Source: CAVZZG01 sp963779685 | GTDB taxonomy: Bacteria > Actinomycetota > Thermoleophilia > Gaiellales > F1-60-MAGs149 | Reading direction: 5' to 3' | DNA length: 64,000 nt | Assembly: GCA_963779685.1 (NCBI GenBank) | Contig: CAVZZG010000002.1 | Span: forward strand, 247,170-311,169 | Shown: in pieces, positions 40,556 to 48,947 of the stretch | Layout of the letters: every line of letters begins with the position of its first letter | Position numbering within the stretch: position 1 is the first letter of the stretch | Notes under the pieces: model-generated | Seen by the model: the letters and a program-made list of their open reading frames with translations, nothing else | What the model was told of the DNA's origin: nothing | Databases searched by the model: none | Translations under genes and position numbers: made by a program

Positions 40556-41918
40556 CTCGGAACCGCAGGATCGCATCGAGGTGCTGTTCGCGGAGGGCCG
40601 TGTCGCGCACGCCCAGCCCCTCGTCCGGCGCCATGCACAGCACGCCGACCTTGCCGAGGTGGAGGTTGTGGTACACGTCGTCCGCGGCCCTGCCGGCCTG
40701 CGCGAGCGGGTAGCTGCGGCTGATGATCGGATGCGTCCGCGCGGCGCGGACGAGCTCGTTGGCGCGCCAGGCCTCGGCGTAGTTCGCCAGGTGCGAGCCG
40801 ATGATCGACTTCGTGAACATCCAGAGGTAGCGGTTGTCGAACTCGTGGATGAAGCCGGAGGTCGAGGCGCACGTGACGATCTTGCCGCCGCGGCGCGTCA
40901 CGAACACGGAGGCGCCGAACGTGTCGCGACCGGGATGCTCGAACACGACGTCGACGTCGCGCCCACCGGTCAGCTCGCGGATCGCCTTGCCGAGGCGCAT
41001 CTGCTCGCGCGGATTCTGCCGGCCCGACTCGGCGTCCCAGAACGTGAACCCGAGCTCGCGCCGGTCGATGACCCACTCGGCTCCCATGTCGCGGCAGATC
41101 CGGGCCTTCTCCGGGCTCGACACGACGCAGACGGGATACCCGCCGCCGTTCAGCACGTACTGGGTGGCGAAGCCGCCCAGCCCGCCGCCGGCGCCCCAGA
41201 TCAGCACGATGTCGCCCTGCTGCATGTTCGCGCCGTTCGGGCCGACCAGCATGCGGTATGCCGTGCAGTTGACGAGCGGCATCGACGCCGCCTCTTCCCA
41301 CGTCAGGTGCTCCGCCTTCGGCATCAGCTGGTTGCCCTTGGCGATGCAGATCTCGCCGAGCCCGCCGTAGTTCGACTCGAAGCCCCAGACCCGCTGGTCG
41401 GGGTCCTTGACCGTGTCGTTGTGCCCCTGGGGATCCTCGAGTGCGACGTCGCTCGGGTGCACGACCACCCGGTCGCCCGGCTTCCATCTCGTGACGGTCG
41501 AACCGACCCGCAGCACCACTCCGGCGGCGTCCGATCCGACCACGTGGAACGGCCGGTCGTGCCGGGTGCCCCACGTCCCGCGCACCTTGCCGTAGCGCGA
41601 CAGGAACGCGAACGTCGGCACGGGCTCGAAGATCGCCGACCACACGGTGTTGAAGTTGATCGACGACGCCATGGTCGCGATCAGCGCCTCGTCGGGCGCC
41701 AGCTCCGGCATCGGCACGGGCTCGAGGTGCATGGCCAGCGACGGGCGCTTCTCGCCGCGGGGCAGCTTGCCCAGCGTCTCGGCCTCGTCGGCGTGCAGCG
41801 CCACCCCGAGGTACTCCGCCGGGAGCGGGATCGATCCGAACTCCTCGCTCGAGGCGCCGGCCGCGACGGCCTGCAGCACCGCTCGCGTGAGGTCGGTGTC
41901 AACCGCGTTCGTGCTCAT
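40548..41918 (-). CDS. ccr: Crotonyl-CoA carboxylase/reductase
   Basis: Reductively carboxylates crotonyl-CoA to ethylmalonyl-CoA with NADPH and CO2; key enzyme of the ethylmalonyl-CoA pathway and a source of extender units. The 456-residue MDR-family protein keeps the residues reported for CO2 binding in the Kitasatospora enzyme: Asn90 (INFNTVWSAIFEP), Phe180-Glu181 (WGFESNYG) and His376 (IIGSHLANY). This argues for a carboxylase rather than a plain enoyl reductase. The cofactor motif is WGAGGGLGGFATQ. The ATG overlaps the stop of the ammonia-lyase homologue by 4 bp. Last gene of the synthetase-lyase-ccr operon. Confidence 0.93.
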   Translation of the reverse strand: MSTNAVDTDLTRAVLQAVAAGASSEEFGSIPLPAEYLGVALHADEAETLGKLPRGEKRPSLAMHLEPVPMPELAPDEALIATMASSINFNTVWSAIFEPVPTFAFLSRYGKVRGTWGTRHDRPFHVVGSDAAGVVLRVGSTVTRWKPGDRVVVHPSDVALEDPQGHNDTVKDPDQRVWGFESNYGGLGEICIAKGNQLMPKAEHLTWEEAASMPLVNCTAYRMLVGPNGANMQQGDIVLIWGAGGGLGGFATQYVLNGGGYPVCVVSSPEKARICRDMGAEWVIDRRELGFTFWDAESGRQNPREQMRLGKAIRELTGGRDVDVVFEHPGRDTFGASVFVTRRGGKIVTCASTSGFIHEFDNRYLWMFTKSIIGSHLANYAEAWRANELVRAARTHPIISRSYPLAQAGRAADDVYHNLHLGKVGVLCMAPDEGLGVRDTALREQHLDAILRFRER

Positions 41919-42301
41919 ACGTGCTCCTTGGGGACGATGGTGGTCGCCCGGGCGCGGGCGACGAGGACGGGTTCGGACAGGACGGTGGCGTGGGCGCCGC
42001 CGGCGGCATCGCCGGCGATCACCCTGTGCACCTCGAGGTCGCAGAGACGCGAGGTGGTGCCGCGGCGGATCATGGTCGCGCGAGCCTCGAGGAAGTCGCC
42101 TGCCGACACGGGGGCGAGGAACTCGACCGACTCGTAGGCGCGCAGCAGACCCTCGTGGCCGCCGGTGAGGAGCGCGATCTCGGTCACGAGGTCGCCGAAC
42201 AGCTTCATGCAGAACGCGCCGGCGACGAGTCCGCCGCCGTAGTGGACGTCTTCCTGGCCGACCCGTACGCGAAGGGTCGAAACCACCGGATCTTGTGTCA
42301 T
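41915..42301 (-). CDS. kal: 3-aminobutyryl-CoA ammonia-lyase homologue (hot-dog fold)
   Basis: In lysine fermentation Kal removes ammonia from L-3-aminobutyryl-CoA to give crotonyl-CoA. The 128 residues match that family in layout: LRVRVGQEDVHYGGGLVAGA, LFGDLVTEIAL, then GLLRAYESVEFLAPVSAGDFLEA. It is coupled by 4-bp overlaps to the acyl-CoA synthetase upstream and to ccr downstream, so its product would feed directly into ccr. A general MaoC-like thioesterase or hydratase role is the alternative. Name by resemblance from memory, not by database search. Confidence 0.75.
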   Translation of the reverse strand: MTQDPVVSTLRVRVGQEDVHYGGGLVAGAFCMKLFGDLVTEIALLTGGHEGLLRAYESVEFLAPVSAGDFLEARATMIRRGTTSRLCDLEVHRVIAGDAAGGAHATVLSEPVLVARARATTIVPKEHV

Positions 42302-44352
42302 GACTGGCCTCCTCGGGCGAGTACGTCGATCGCGACGGCGCGCCCGTTGAGGCGGTCGACCGCGAGCGGATTGATCTCGATCTCGACGGCGTCGCCCGTG
42401 CGGAGGGCCGAGCCCAGCGCCACGAGCAGGTTGCAGACGGCGGCCGTCCAGGCCGCGGCGACATCTTCGTCGACCTGCGCCCCGACCGTACGCCGCAGCA
42501 GGTCACGGGCCTCGGCGGCGGTCTCCGGAGCCAGGTCGGAGACCGCGAATCCCGCCTGCTCGGTCAGGGCCCCGCCGGCGCCGAGGGTCGCGCGCGGTCC
42601 CAGCTGGGCGTCGACCGCCACGTGCACCAGCAGCTCCAGATCGGCCGAGACCTGCTCGACCAGCTCGAAGCCGGTGCACCCGGGGATGGCAGCCATGCGC
42701 GTGCAGACCGCCGGAACATCATCGGGGTGCAGCCCGAGCGCCACGCCGCCCACCTTGGCGCGGTGCGCCGGCCCGACCGCCTTCACGACGAGCGGGGCCC
42801 GGAACCCACGGGCGGCGCCGACGGCCTCCTCGACCGAGGTGCACAGCGCGGTGCGTGGCACGGCCACCCCGAGCCGGTCGAGCATCGCCAGCGCCCGTTC
42901 GTGCGGCATGCGGTCGCCTGACGTGCCCCACGCACCCATCACGGCCAGGCGCTCCGGCGGGACGCGGGGGCCGCCGGGCGTCAGCAGCTGGGCCAGCGCG
43001 CGGATCCCGGACGCGCCCCGCAGCGACGAGCAGCCGAGCCGGACGATCTCGGCCTCGACGGCCGGGTGCAGTGGTGCGTGGAGCGGCGTGAGGTGGACGA
43101 CCCGCCAGCCGTCCGAGTCTGCCGTCGCCTCGTGCGCGAGCCGCACCATGCCGGCGCCGAGCTCGGCCTCGAACGCGCCCTGGTCGGGCGGCGTGTCGGC
43201 CGCGACCACGAGCGTGCCGCCGTCGGCGTGGCGCGCGATCATCCGGTAGCCGGCGCCATAGGCCTCCTCCCAGTGCGCGAGGGCCCACAGGTCCATCGGG
43301 TTCGACGGCCGGCCGGCATGGGGGAACGCTTCGGCGAAGTCGGCCAGATGGGCGGCGGAGGGCTGCGGCAGCTCGACGTGGTCGAACCGGTCGAGGACGT
43401 CGGCGATCTGGGCACCCTGTCCACCGGAGTTGGTCACCACCCACAGCCGCGGCGACCGCGGCCGCATGGCGCGATCCTGTGCGATCGACCCGACCTCGTG
43501 CAGTTCGTCGAGCGTCTCGACGACCGTCGCGCCCTGCCGCCGGGCGAGCCGGGCCCACAGGTCCCAGTCGCCGGTGATGGCGCCCGTGTGGGTGAGCGCC
43601 GCCGCGCGCGAGACGGCCGAGCGGCCGACGCGCAGCACGGCGATCGTCACGTCGGCGTCGGCCGCGCGGCCCAGCAGCGCGAAGTAGCGCGCCGGCTCCT
43701 CGATGCCCTCCTGGGAGAGGAGGATCGTCGTCGTCCGGCCCTCGTCGAGCAGGAACTCGATCACGTCCTCGGTCGACAGGTGCACCTCGTTGCCGGTCGA
43801 CGCCAGCATGCGGTAGCCGATCCGCGGGCCCATGGTGATCACGGCCTCGACCACCGCGCCGGACTGCGACAGGAACGCGACGCCGCCGGAGCGCAGACTG
43901 GCGGGACAGGTGCCGATGTAGGCAGTCAGGTGCTCGGGCGGCGCCACGATGCCCATGCAGTTCGGCCCGACCACCCGGATGCGGCGATCCGGACGCCGCA
44001 GGTGCTCGGCGATGACGTGCGCCTGCGGGCCGGCGTCTGCCTCACCGGCCCCGGGGATGACCGCCCAGCGCGTGCCGACGGCCTCGGCGTCCTCCAGGAT
44101 CTGGGGCACCGCCCGCGGCGGCGCGAGGACGACCGCGATGTCGGGAGCCTCGTCCAGATCGGCGAGCGCCGGCACGCAGGGTCGTCCCGCGACCTCGCGG
44201 TTGCGCGGGTGCACCTGCGAGATGCGGCCCGGCCAGCCGTGCCGGTCGAGATTCCGCTGGGTGACGGTGCCGACGAACGACGACTCGGTCGCGCCGACCA
44301 CCACCACGTGGCGCGCGGCGAGCAGGTCGGCGAGCGAGGTCGTGGGCGCCAC
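42298..44352 (-). CDS. ADP-forming acyl-CoA synthetase, fused alpha-beta chains
   Basis: Activates or releases an acyl group with ATP/ADP and CoA; 684 residues from the preferred GTG. The N-terminal CoA-binding domain has VVVVGATESSFVGTV and VVGPNCMGIVAPP. The ligase-CoA domain has FLSQSGAVVEAV and the phospho-His site LTHTGAITGD. The C-terminal ATP-grasp half has APLVVKAVGPAHRAKVGGVALGL and IEINPLAVD. A TTG at 44367 gives a longer frame but overlaps the likely -10, so GTG 44352 is chosen. First gene of the operon, divergent from a FadR-type regulator. Substrate may be a 3-amino or short-chain acid, by context. Confidence 0.88.
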   Translation of the reverse strand: MAPTTSLADLLAARHVVVVGATESSFVGTVTQRNLDRHGWPGRISQVHPRNREVAGRPCVPALADLDEAPDIAVVLAPPRAVPQILEDAEAVGTRWAVIPGAGEADAGPQAHVIAEHLRRPDRRIRVVGPNCMGIVAPPEHLTAYIGTCPASLRSGGVAFLSQSGAVVEAVITMGPRIGYRMLASTGNEVHLSTEDVIEFLLDEGRTTTILLSQEGIEEPARYFALLGRAADADVTIAVLRVGRSAVSRAAALTHTGAITGDWDLWARLARRQGATVVETLDELHEVGSIAQDRAMRPRSPRLWVVTNSGGQGAQIADVLDRFDHVELPQPSAAHLADFAEAFPHAGRPSNPMDLWALAHWEEAYGAGYRMIARHADGGTLVVAADTPPDQGAFEAELGAGMVRLAHEATADSDGWRVVHLTPLHAPLHPAVEAEIVRLGCSSLRGASGIRALAQLLTPGGPRVPPERLAVMGAWGTSGDRMPHERALAMLDRLGVAVPRTALCTSVEEAVGAARGFRAPLVVKAVGPAHRAKVGGVALGLHPDDVPAVCTRMAAIPGCTGFELVEQVSADLELLVHVAVDAQLGPRATLGAGGALTEQAGFAVSDLAPETAAEARDLLRRTVGAQVDEDVAAAWTAAVCNLLVALGSALRTGDAVEIEINPLAVDRLNGRAVAIDVLARGGQS

Positions 44353-44391
44353 CCGGGGATTCTGCAAGGTATGAGGCGCGCCCCGCGCTGC

Positions 44392-44397
44392 TAGCTT
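44392..44397 (+). promoter_or_regulatory. -10 hexamer TAGCTT
   Basis: Ends 7 nt before the ATG of the FadR-type regulator. A minus-strand TACCTT (44371-44366) faces the synthetase gene, 20 bp away. Confidence 0.5.
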
Positions 44398-44404
44398 TCA
44401 CCGC

Positions 44405-45157
44405 ATGGCGACGAGGGTCGACCGAGCGTCGACGGACATGGAGGCGATCTTCACGCCGATCCGGACGGCGAACGCCTTCGAGCAGACCGTCGAGCGCATC
44501 GGCCGCGCGATCAAGATGGGGTTGCTGCGCCCGGGCGAGCGACTGCCGTCGGAGCGCGACCTCGCGGCGCACCTGGCACTGTCCCGCTCGACCGTGCGCG
44601 AGGCCCTGCGCGTGCTGGCCGAGGCCGGCTACCTCGAGGCGCGCCGGGGGCGCGGCGGCGGCACGTTCGTCGTCCAGACGGTGCCGGCGCTCGAGGCCCG
44701 GGACCCGCACGACGTGCTCCGCGAGCTCGGCGACACCATGACGGACATCCTGCGCTTCCGGCGGGTGCTCGAGGTCGGCGCGGCCGAGCTCGCCGCCGAA
44801 CGCGCGACGCCCGAGGACTGCGGCCGCCTGGCGCGGCTGATCGAGGAGGCGACCGCCTTCGACGCGGCGGACTACCGGTCGTACCGCGCCGTCGACTCGC
44901 GGCTGCACGTCGCCATCGCCGCCATCTCGGGGTCCGTGAGGCTCGTGACCGCCATCACCGAGGTGCAGGGCACGATCTCCGAGGTGATGAACGGCATGCC
45001 GAGGTCGGACGAGACGCTCACCAACTCCACCGCCCAGCACTACCGGCTCCTGGCCGCGATCGAGGCGCACGACCGCGATGCCGCCAGGGTCGTCATGCGC
45101 GAGCACGTGGAGGGCATCGAGCGACTGCTCTCCGGCCTCATCCCGCCCCACGCGTGA
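44405..45157 (+). CDS. FadR-subfamily GntR transcriptional regulator
   Basis: Ligand-responsive DNA-binding protein of 250 residues. The winged helix (about 25-95) has GLLRPGERLPSERDLAAHLALSRSTVREALRVLAEAGYLE in consecutive short motifs, followed by the wing RRGRGGGTFV. The FCD effector domain (about 110-245) shows the metal-ligand pattern with Asp and His in VDSRLHVAIA and later AQHYRLLAAI. It is divergent from the acyl-CoA synthetase-kal-ccr operon with 52 bp between starts, and is its likely repressor. The stop overlaps the nucS start. Confidence 0.9.
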   Translation: MATRVDRASTDMEAIFTPIRTANAFEQTVERIGRAIKMGLLRPGERLPSERDLAAHLALSRSTVREALRVLAEAGYLEARRGRGGGTFVVQTVPALEARDPHDVLRELGDTMTDILRFRRVLEVGAAELAAERATPEDCGRLARLIEEATAFDAADYRSYRAVDSRLHVAIAAISGSVRLVTAITEVQGTISEVMNGMPRSDETLTNSTAQHYRLLAAIEAHDRDAARVVMREHVEGIERLLSGLIPPHA

Positions 45158-45816
45158 GAGTCCTCGTCGCCCGCTGCGAGATCGGCTACGCCGGCCGGCT
45201 CGAGACGCGGCTCGGCCCCGGCGACCGGATCGTGCTGTTCAAGGAGGACGGATCGGTGTGCGTCCACGCGCTGCGCGGCGCGAAGCCGGTCAACTACATG
45301 CCCGGGCCGACGATCATCGAGGAGGCGGACGATCTGATCCGCGTCCGCCGCGCAGCGAGCGGCGAGACGCTCACGATCCTGGTGCTCGAGGTCTACTCCG
45401 ACGAGCGATACGCGCTCGTCGACGAGGCCGCGTTCGAGCGTCAGGGCCGCGAGCGGGAGCTGCACGAGCTCCTGGCGAAGGCGCTGCACGTGATCGAGCC
45501 GGGCCTCGTGCTGATCGACCGCGAGCGGCCGACCGAGGTGGGGCCGGTCGACCTCTACTGCCGCGACGCCGACGGCCGGGTGACGCTGGTCGAGGTGAAG
45601 CGCGTCCGGGCGGTGGCGGCCGCCGTGGAGCAGGTGATCCGCTACCGCGAGCAGGTCGAGCGGGACCCCTCGCTGCAGCCCGTGCGCGCGATCGTCGCGG
45701 CCCCCGACTTCGCCCCGCAGGCGCGCGTGCTCGCGGCGTCCCGCAACGTCGAGTGCATCGCCTTCGATCCGGCCGTGCTGCGGGGCACGGCGGTGGCGGA
45801 TCTGACGCTTTTCTAG
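45154..45816 (+). CDS. nucS: Mismatch-specific endonuclease NucS/EndoMS
   Basis: Cuts both strands at mismatches; the MutS-independent mismatch repair nuclease of actinobacteria and archaea, recruited by the sliding clamp. The 220 residues include the N-terminal half-barrel (MRVLVARCEIGYAGRLETRL) and the RecB-like nuclease with Asp133 (GPVDLYCRD), Glu147 and Lys149 (LVEVKRVRAV). The clamp-binding tail is short (TAVADLTLF). The GTG overlaps the regulator's stop by 4 bp. Confidence 0.93.
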   Translation: MRVLVARCEIGYAGRLETRLGPGDRIVLFKEDGSVCVHALRGAKPVNYMPGPTIIEEADDLIRVRRAASGETLTILVLEVYSDERYALVDEAAFERQGRERELHELLAKALHVIEPGLVLIDRERPTEVGPVDLYCRDADGRVTLVEVKRVRAVAAAVEQVIRYREQVERDPSLQPVRAIVAAPDFAPQARVLAASRNVECIAFDPAVLRGTAVADLTLF

Positions 45817-45886
45817 CGGAGTCTCGCCGGTGGCACTCCATTTCGGGGGATGCGTCGTCGCGGCTCACGGCCCGATCCAGAGAGGG

Positions 45887-46048
45887 ATGGCGTATTCCAG
45901 CAACGCGGCCGACGGTCGCCTCCTCTCCGCGCTCAACGACCTCGCGTCGCTCACCGGGCCGGCACCGTCGCTCAGCGCACGCGACCGGCTCTGCGGCCTG
46001 CTCGGGTACCGCCTCTACCGGAGCCTCGTGGCCGGTCTCGTCGGCTAG
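45887..46048 (+). CDS. Small hypothetical protein, 53 residues
   Basis: Not recognised. MAYSSNAADGRLLSALNDLA leads into a helix-rich tail with RLCGLLGYRLYRSLVAGLVG, which looks amphipathic. AGAGGG lies immediately before the ATG, too close for an ideal ribosome-binding site; a GTG at 45830 would extend it by 19 residues. Its TAG overlaps the stop of the convergent beta-lactamase-fold gene (CTAG). It fills most of the gap after nucS. May be spurious. Confidence 0.35.
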   Translation: MAYSSNAADGRLLSALNDLASLTGPAPSLSARDRLCGLLGYRLYRSLVAGLVG

Positions 46049-46794
46049 ACGTCGAAGGTCGCGCCCGGCAGCGCCAGCGCAACGGCGGCGAGGACGGCGT
46101 GCGCGGCTGCCAGCGCCGGATCGCGGTCGCTGGCGTCGAGGTGCGTCAGCACGAGCTGGCGCGCGCTGGCGTCGACGGCCAGCTGGGCGGCCTCGTGCGC
46201 CGTGAGGTGCACGCGGCGCATGCCCGGCTCGGCCTCGATGGCGCCCAGCGAAGCCTCGCAGAGGAGGACGTCGCAGTCGCGGGCGTGCTCCTCGAGCCCC
46301 GGTGTCGGCGCCGTGTCGCCGGTGTAGACGAGCGACCTCCCACCGTCCTGGATGCGGGTCGCGTAGCTGTGCGCCGAGTGGCGCGTGCGGAAGAACGAGA
46401 GCTCCACGTCCCCGATGTCCGTGCGCGTCGCTGCGCGGTACTCGCGCACCGGCAGGGCCGCCTCGAGGTCGCGGAGGCGAAGCCCGAAGGCGGTCAGGAC
46501 CTCGTCGAGGACCACGCGGCCGCCGGGCGGCGCGTACAGCTCGGCGTCGGGCCACCTGAGCGGCCCGTAGCGGATCGCGAACATGATCGCGAAGACGTCG
46601 ACCATGTGATCGGGATCGAGGTGCGACAGCACGATCGCGCGCGGCCCGCGGTCGGTCAGGGCGCGGAATCGCGACAGCACACCGCTGCCGCAGTCCAGCA
46701 GCAGCAGGCCCGCGGAGGTCTCCACGAGGTAGCCCGACGAGGCTTCGCCCGGGTTCGGCCAGGAGGGCGACGAGCCGAGGATCGTCAGGCGCAC
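46045..46794 (-). CDS. Metallo-beta-lactamase-fold hydrolase (RNase Z/PhnP-like)
   Basis: Cytosolic metal-dependent hydrolase of 249 residues. It starts MRLTILGSSPSWPNPGEASSGYLV as in the YhfI/ElaC-like group. The metal motif is SHLDPDHMVD, with Asp where HxHxDH has its second His. Further ligands are probably in SAHSYA, YTGDTAPT and the final THLDASD. DGGRSLVYTGDT and LLCEAS are typical of phosphodiesterase members. It begins 7 bp after fabI and may be co-transcribed with it. Substrate unknown. Confidence 0.87.
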   Translation of the reverse strand: MRLTILGSSPSWPNPGEASSGYLVETSAGLLLLDCGSGVLSRFRALTDRGPRAIVLSHLDPDHMVDVFAIMFAIRYGPLRWPDAELYAPPGGRVVLDEVLTAFGLRLRDLEAALPVREYRAATRTDIGDVELSFFRTRHSAHSYATRIQDGGRSLVYTGDTAPTPGLEEHARDCDVLLCEASLGAIEAEPGMRRVHLTAHEAAQLAVDASARQLVLTHLDASDRDPALAAAHAVLAAVALALPGATFDV

Positions 46795-46801
46795 GCGGGG
46801 T

Positions 46802-47563
46802 TCACATCCCCATCGCGTGGTAGCCGGCGTCGACGTAGGCGATCGTCCCGGTGACGTTCTCGGCGTCGAGGAGGTACACCGCCGCGTGTGCGACGTCCGT
46901 GGCGTCGATGTTGCGCTTCAGCGGCGCCCGTTCCTCGACGATGTCCGTCATCGTCGTGAACCCCGGGATCGAGCGTGCGGCGAGCGTGCGAACCGGCCCG
47001 GCCGAAATCGCGTTGACGCGGATGTTGGACGGGCCGAGGTCGGCGGCCAGGTAGCGCATCGAGGCGTCCAGGGTGGCCTTTGCCACGCCCATGACGTTGT
47101 ACCGCGGCACGGCGCGTTCGCCCCCGAGGTACGTCATGGTCACGATCGAGCCGCCACCCCGGGCCACCATCAGCGGCTCGGCACGCCGGGCCATCGCGGT
47201 CAGCGAGTAGGCCGACACGTCGAGCGCGAGCCAGAAGTCCTCGCGCTGCGTGTCGATGAACCGGCCTTCGAGATCGTGCGCCTGGGCGAAGGCGATCGAG
47301 TGCACGAGCAGGTCGAGCCCGCCGAGACCCGCCGCGACCTCGGCGAAGGCACGGTCGATGTCGGCATCGGAGCGCACGTCGCAGGGCACGACCACGTCCG
47401 ATCCGATGCTGGCCGCCAGTTCCCGCACCGACTTCTCGATCCGCTCGCCCTGGTAGGTGAAGGCGAGCCTGGCGCCTGCTTCGTGCAGCCGCTCGGCGAT
47501 CGCCCATGCGATCGACCGGCGATTTGCGACACCTGCGATCAGCGCGAGCTTGCCTTCGAGCAC
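46802..47563 (-). CDS. fabI: Enoyl-[acyl-carrier-protein] reductase (NADH)
   Basis: Last reduction of fatty-acid elongation and the usual target of triclosan and isoniazid-type inhibitors. The 253 residues have the FabI cofactor site GVANRRSIAWAIA, the adenine pocket PCDVRSDADI, HSIAFA, and the catalytic Tyr/Lys as YLGGERAVPRYNVMGVAKATL. The GTG at 47563 is selected because GGGAGG lies 6 nt upstream and the homologous region begins there; the longer frame to 47611 would start inside the leader. Confidence 0.93.
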   Translation of the reverse strand: MLEGKLALIAGVANRRSIAWAIAERLHEAGARLAFTYQGERIEKSVRELAASIGSDVVVPCDVRSDADIDRAFAEVAAGLGGLDLLVHSIAFAQAHDLEGRFIDTQREDFWLALDVSAYSLTAMARRAEPLMVARGGGSIVTMTYLGGERAVPRYNVMGVAKATLDASMRYLAADLGPSNIRVNAISAGPVRTLAARSIPGFTTMTDIVEERAPLKRNIDATDVAHAAVYLLDAENVTGTIAYVDAGYHAMGM

Positions 47564-47592
47564 CTCGTCCCTCCCGAGTACTTGACGGCGGG

Positions 47593-47598
47593 AATCTA
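47593..47598 (-). promoter_or_regulatory. -10 hexamer TAGATT for fabI
   Basis: Followed on the minus strand by a leader of roughly 25 nt that contains GGGAGG, unlike the leaderless units nearby. Confidence 0.45.
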
Positions 47599-47620
47599 TC
47601 GCGCCTTCCATTCTTCTGAG

Positions 47621-47626
47621 TAAGCT
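47621..47626 (+). promoter_or_regulatory. -10 hexamer TAAGCT
   Basis: Ends 6 nt before the ATG at 47633. Confidence 0.55.
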
Positions 47627-47632
47627 GAGTCC

Positions 47633-48082
47633 ATGGGGGGTCGCGTCCGTACGACGGTCGTGACGGTTGCGGCAGCGGTTCTCATGGCTGCTTCATCCGC
47701 CATGGCCGCTGCGCCCACGGTGCGCGTCACGGGTGTGACCGCGCGGGCCGGCGGCGCCGTCGTCACGACCCTGCCCCGCGACACACCGCTCCGGTTCGAC
47801 GTGCGCTACCGCGTCGCCGGTGCGTCCGTCCGCAATCGCCTCCGGGCCAGAGTGCGGATCGACCTGCAGCGGCTCACCTCGCGGCTGGCGATCGTGACCC
47901 GGCCATCGTCGGCGTACGCCGAGACCGGGCGCTACCGCTGGACCGTGCGCGGCCCCGGGGTTCGCGTCGACTCCCGCTACCCGGCGGGCCGGTACCGCAT
48001 GGCGGTGCGGGTGGACCTGGTGCGCCGCGACGGGCGGGTCGTCGCCCGGCATGCACTGCAGACGACCATCCTCGTAGCCTGA
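47633..48082 (+). CDS. Small exported protein of unknown function
   Basis: Not recognised. The 149 residues begin with a clear signal peptide (VRTTVVTVAAAVLMAASSAMAAA). A beta-strand-rich domain follows with alternating short hydrophobic and Arg-rich stretches (FDVRYRVAGASVRNRL, YRWTVRGPGVRVDSRY, GRYRMAVRVDLVRRDG), which suggests an immunoglobulin-like sandwich. No cysteines are visible in the mature part and no sorting signal. It is a single-gene unit between divergent fabI and a hairpin shared with the cox genes. Confidence 0.75.
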   Translation: MGGRVRTTVVTVAAAVLMAASSAMAAAPTVRVTGVTARAGGAVVTTLPRDTPLRFDVRYRVAGASVRNRLRARVRIDLQRLTSRLAIVTRPSSAYAETGRYRWTVRGPGVRVDSRYPAGRYRMAVRVDLVRRDGRVVARHALQTTILVA

Positions 48083-48089
48083 CGCGACA

Positions 48090-48120
48090 CCGGCCGGCCC
48101 CGGGTTCCGGAGCCGGCCGG
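48090..48120. terminator. Bidirectional hairpin between convergent genes
   Basis: Fourteen-base arms CCGGCCGGCCCCGG and CCGGAGCCGGCCGG pair with one mismatch around a GTT loop, 7 bp after one stop codon and 8 bp before the other. Confidence 0.55.
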
Positions 48121-48128
48121 GCACGTTG

Positions 48129-48944
48129 TCAGCGGGCGCGGGCCGCCTGGACGGCGCGCTTGGCGAGCACGCCGGCGAGGTGGCGCTTGTATTCGGCCGA
48201 GCCGTCCAGATCGTCGATCGGGCTGGTGTCGCGGCCGGCCTCCCGGGCGGCATCCTCGAGCGACCCGCCGCCGTTCACGGCCGCCTCGAACGCGGTCGCC
48301 CGCACGGGCGCCGAGCCGAGGCCGGTGATCGCCACGGCCACCTGGCCGCCGCGAATGGCGGCCGCGGCGCCGATGATCGACCAGTCGATGGCCCTGCGGT
48401 GGAACTTGGCGTAGGCCGACTGGCCGGCGTCCGTCGGCAGCCGCACGTCGACGATCAACTCGTCCTCGGCGAGCGAGGTGGTGAGGTAGTCGACGACCAG
48501 GTCGGCCGCTGCGATCGTCCGGGTGCCGGACGAACTGCGCGCCGTGACCGAGCCGCCCACGGCAAGCAGCGCCGCCGGCAGGTCGGCGTGAGGGTCGGCG
48601 TGGGCCAGCGAGCCTCCGATGGTGCCGCGGTTGCGCACGGCGGGCGAACCGATGCCGGCCGCGGCGTCCGCGATGGCCGCGCAGCCTCGCCGCACGAGCG
48701 GCGACGCGGCGACCTCGCGGTGGCGTGTCATGGCGCCGATCACGATCTGCCCGGCCTCCTCGCGGATGCCGCGAAGCTCACCGCAGCCGCCGAGGTCGAC
48801 GAGGCTCTCCGGCGCCGCCAGGCGGAGCCGCATCATCGGGATGAGGGACTGGCCACCCGCGATCGGCTTGGCGCCGTCGCGGATGGCAGCGAGCGCCTCG
48901 GCGAGCGAGGAGGCGCGGGTGTACGCCGTCTGGGTCGGGATCAC
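48129..48944 (-). CDS. coxM: CO-dehydrogenase-family FAD subunit CoxM
   Basis: Medium subunit carrying FAD, 271 residues. The two FAD motifs are PIAGGQSLIPMMRLRL (about 27-42) and NRGTIGGSLAHADPHADLP (about 105-123), both characteristic of CoxM. It is free of the cysteine-rich insert found in the FAD subunit at 22.7-23.6 kb. GTG start 3 bp after coxL. Last gene of the S-L-M unit. Confidence 0.92.
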   Translation of the reverse strand: MIPTQTAYTRASSLAEALAAIRDGAKPIAGGQSLIPMMRLRLAAPESLVDLGGCGELRGIREEAGQIVIGAMTRHREVAASPLVRRGCAAIADAAAGIGSPAVRNRGTIGGSLAHADPHADLPAALLAVGGSVTARSSSGTRTIAAADLVVDYLTTSLAEDELIVDVRLPTDAGQSAYAKFHRRAIDWSIIGAAAAIRGGQVAVAITGLGSAPVRATAFEAAVNGGGSLEDAAREAGRDTSPIDDLDGSAEYKRHLAGVLAKRAVQAARAR

Positions 48945-48947
48945 GGC

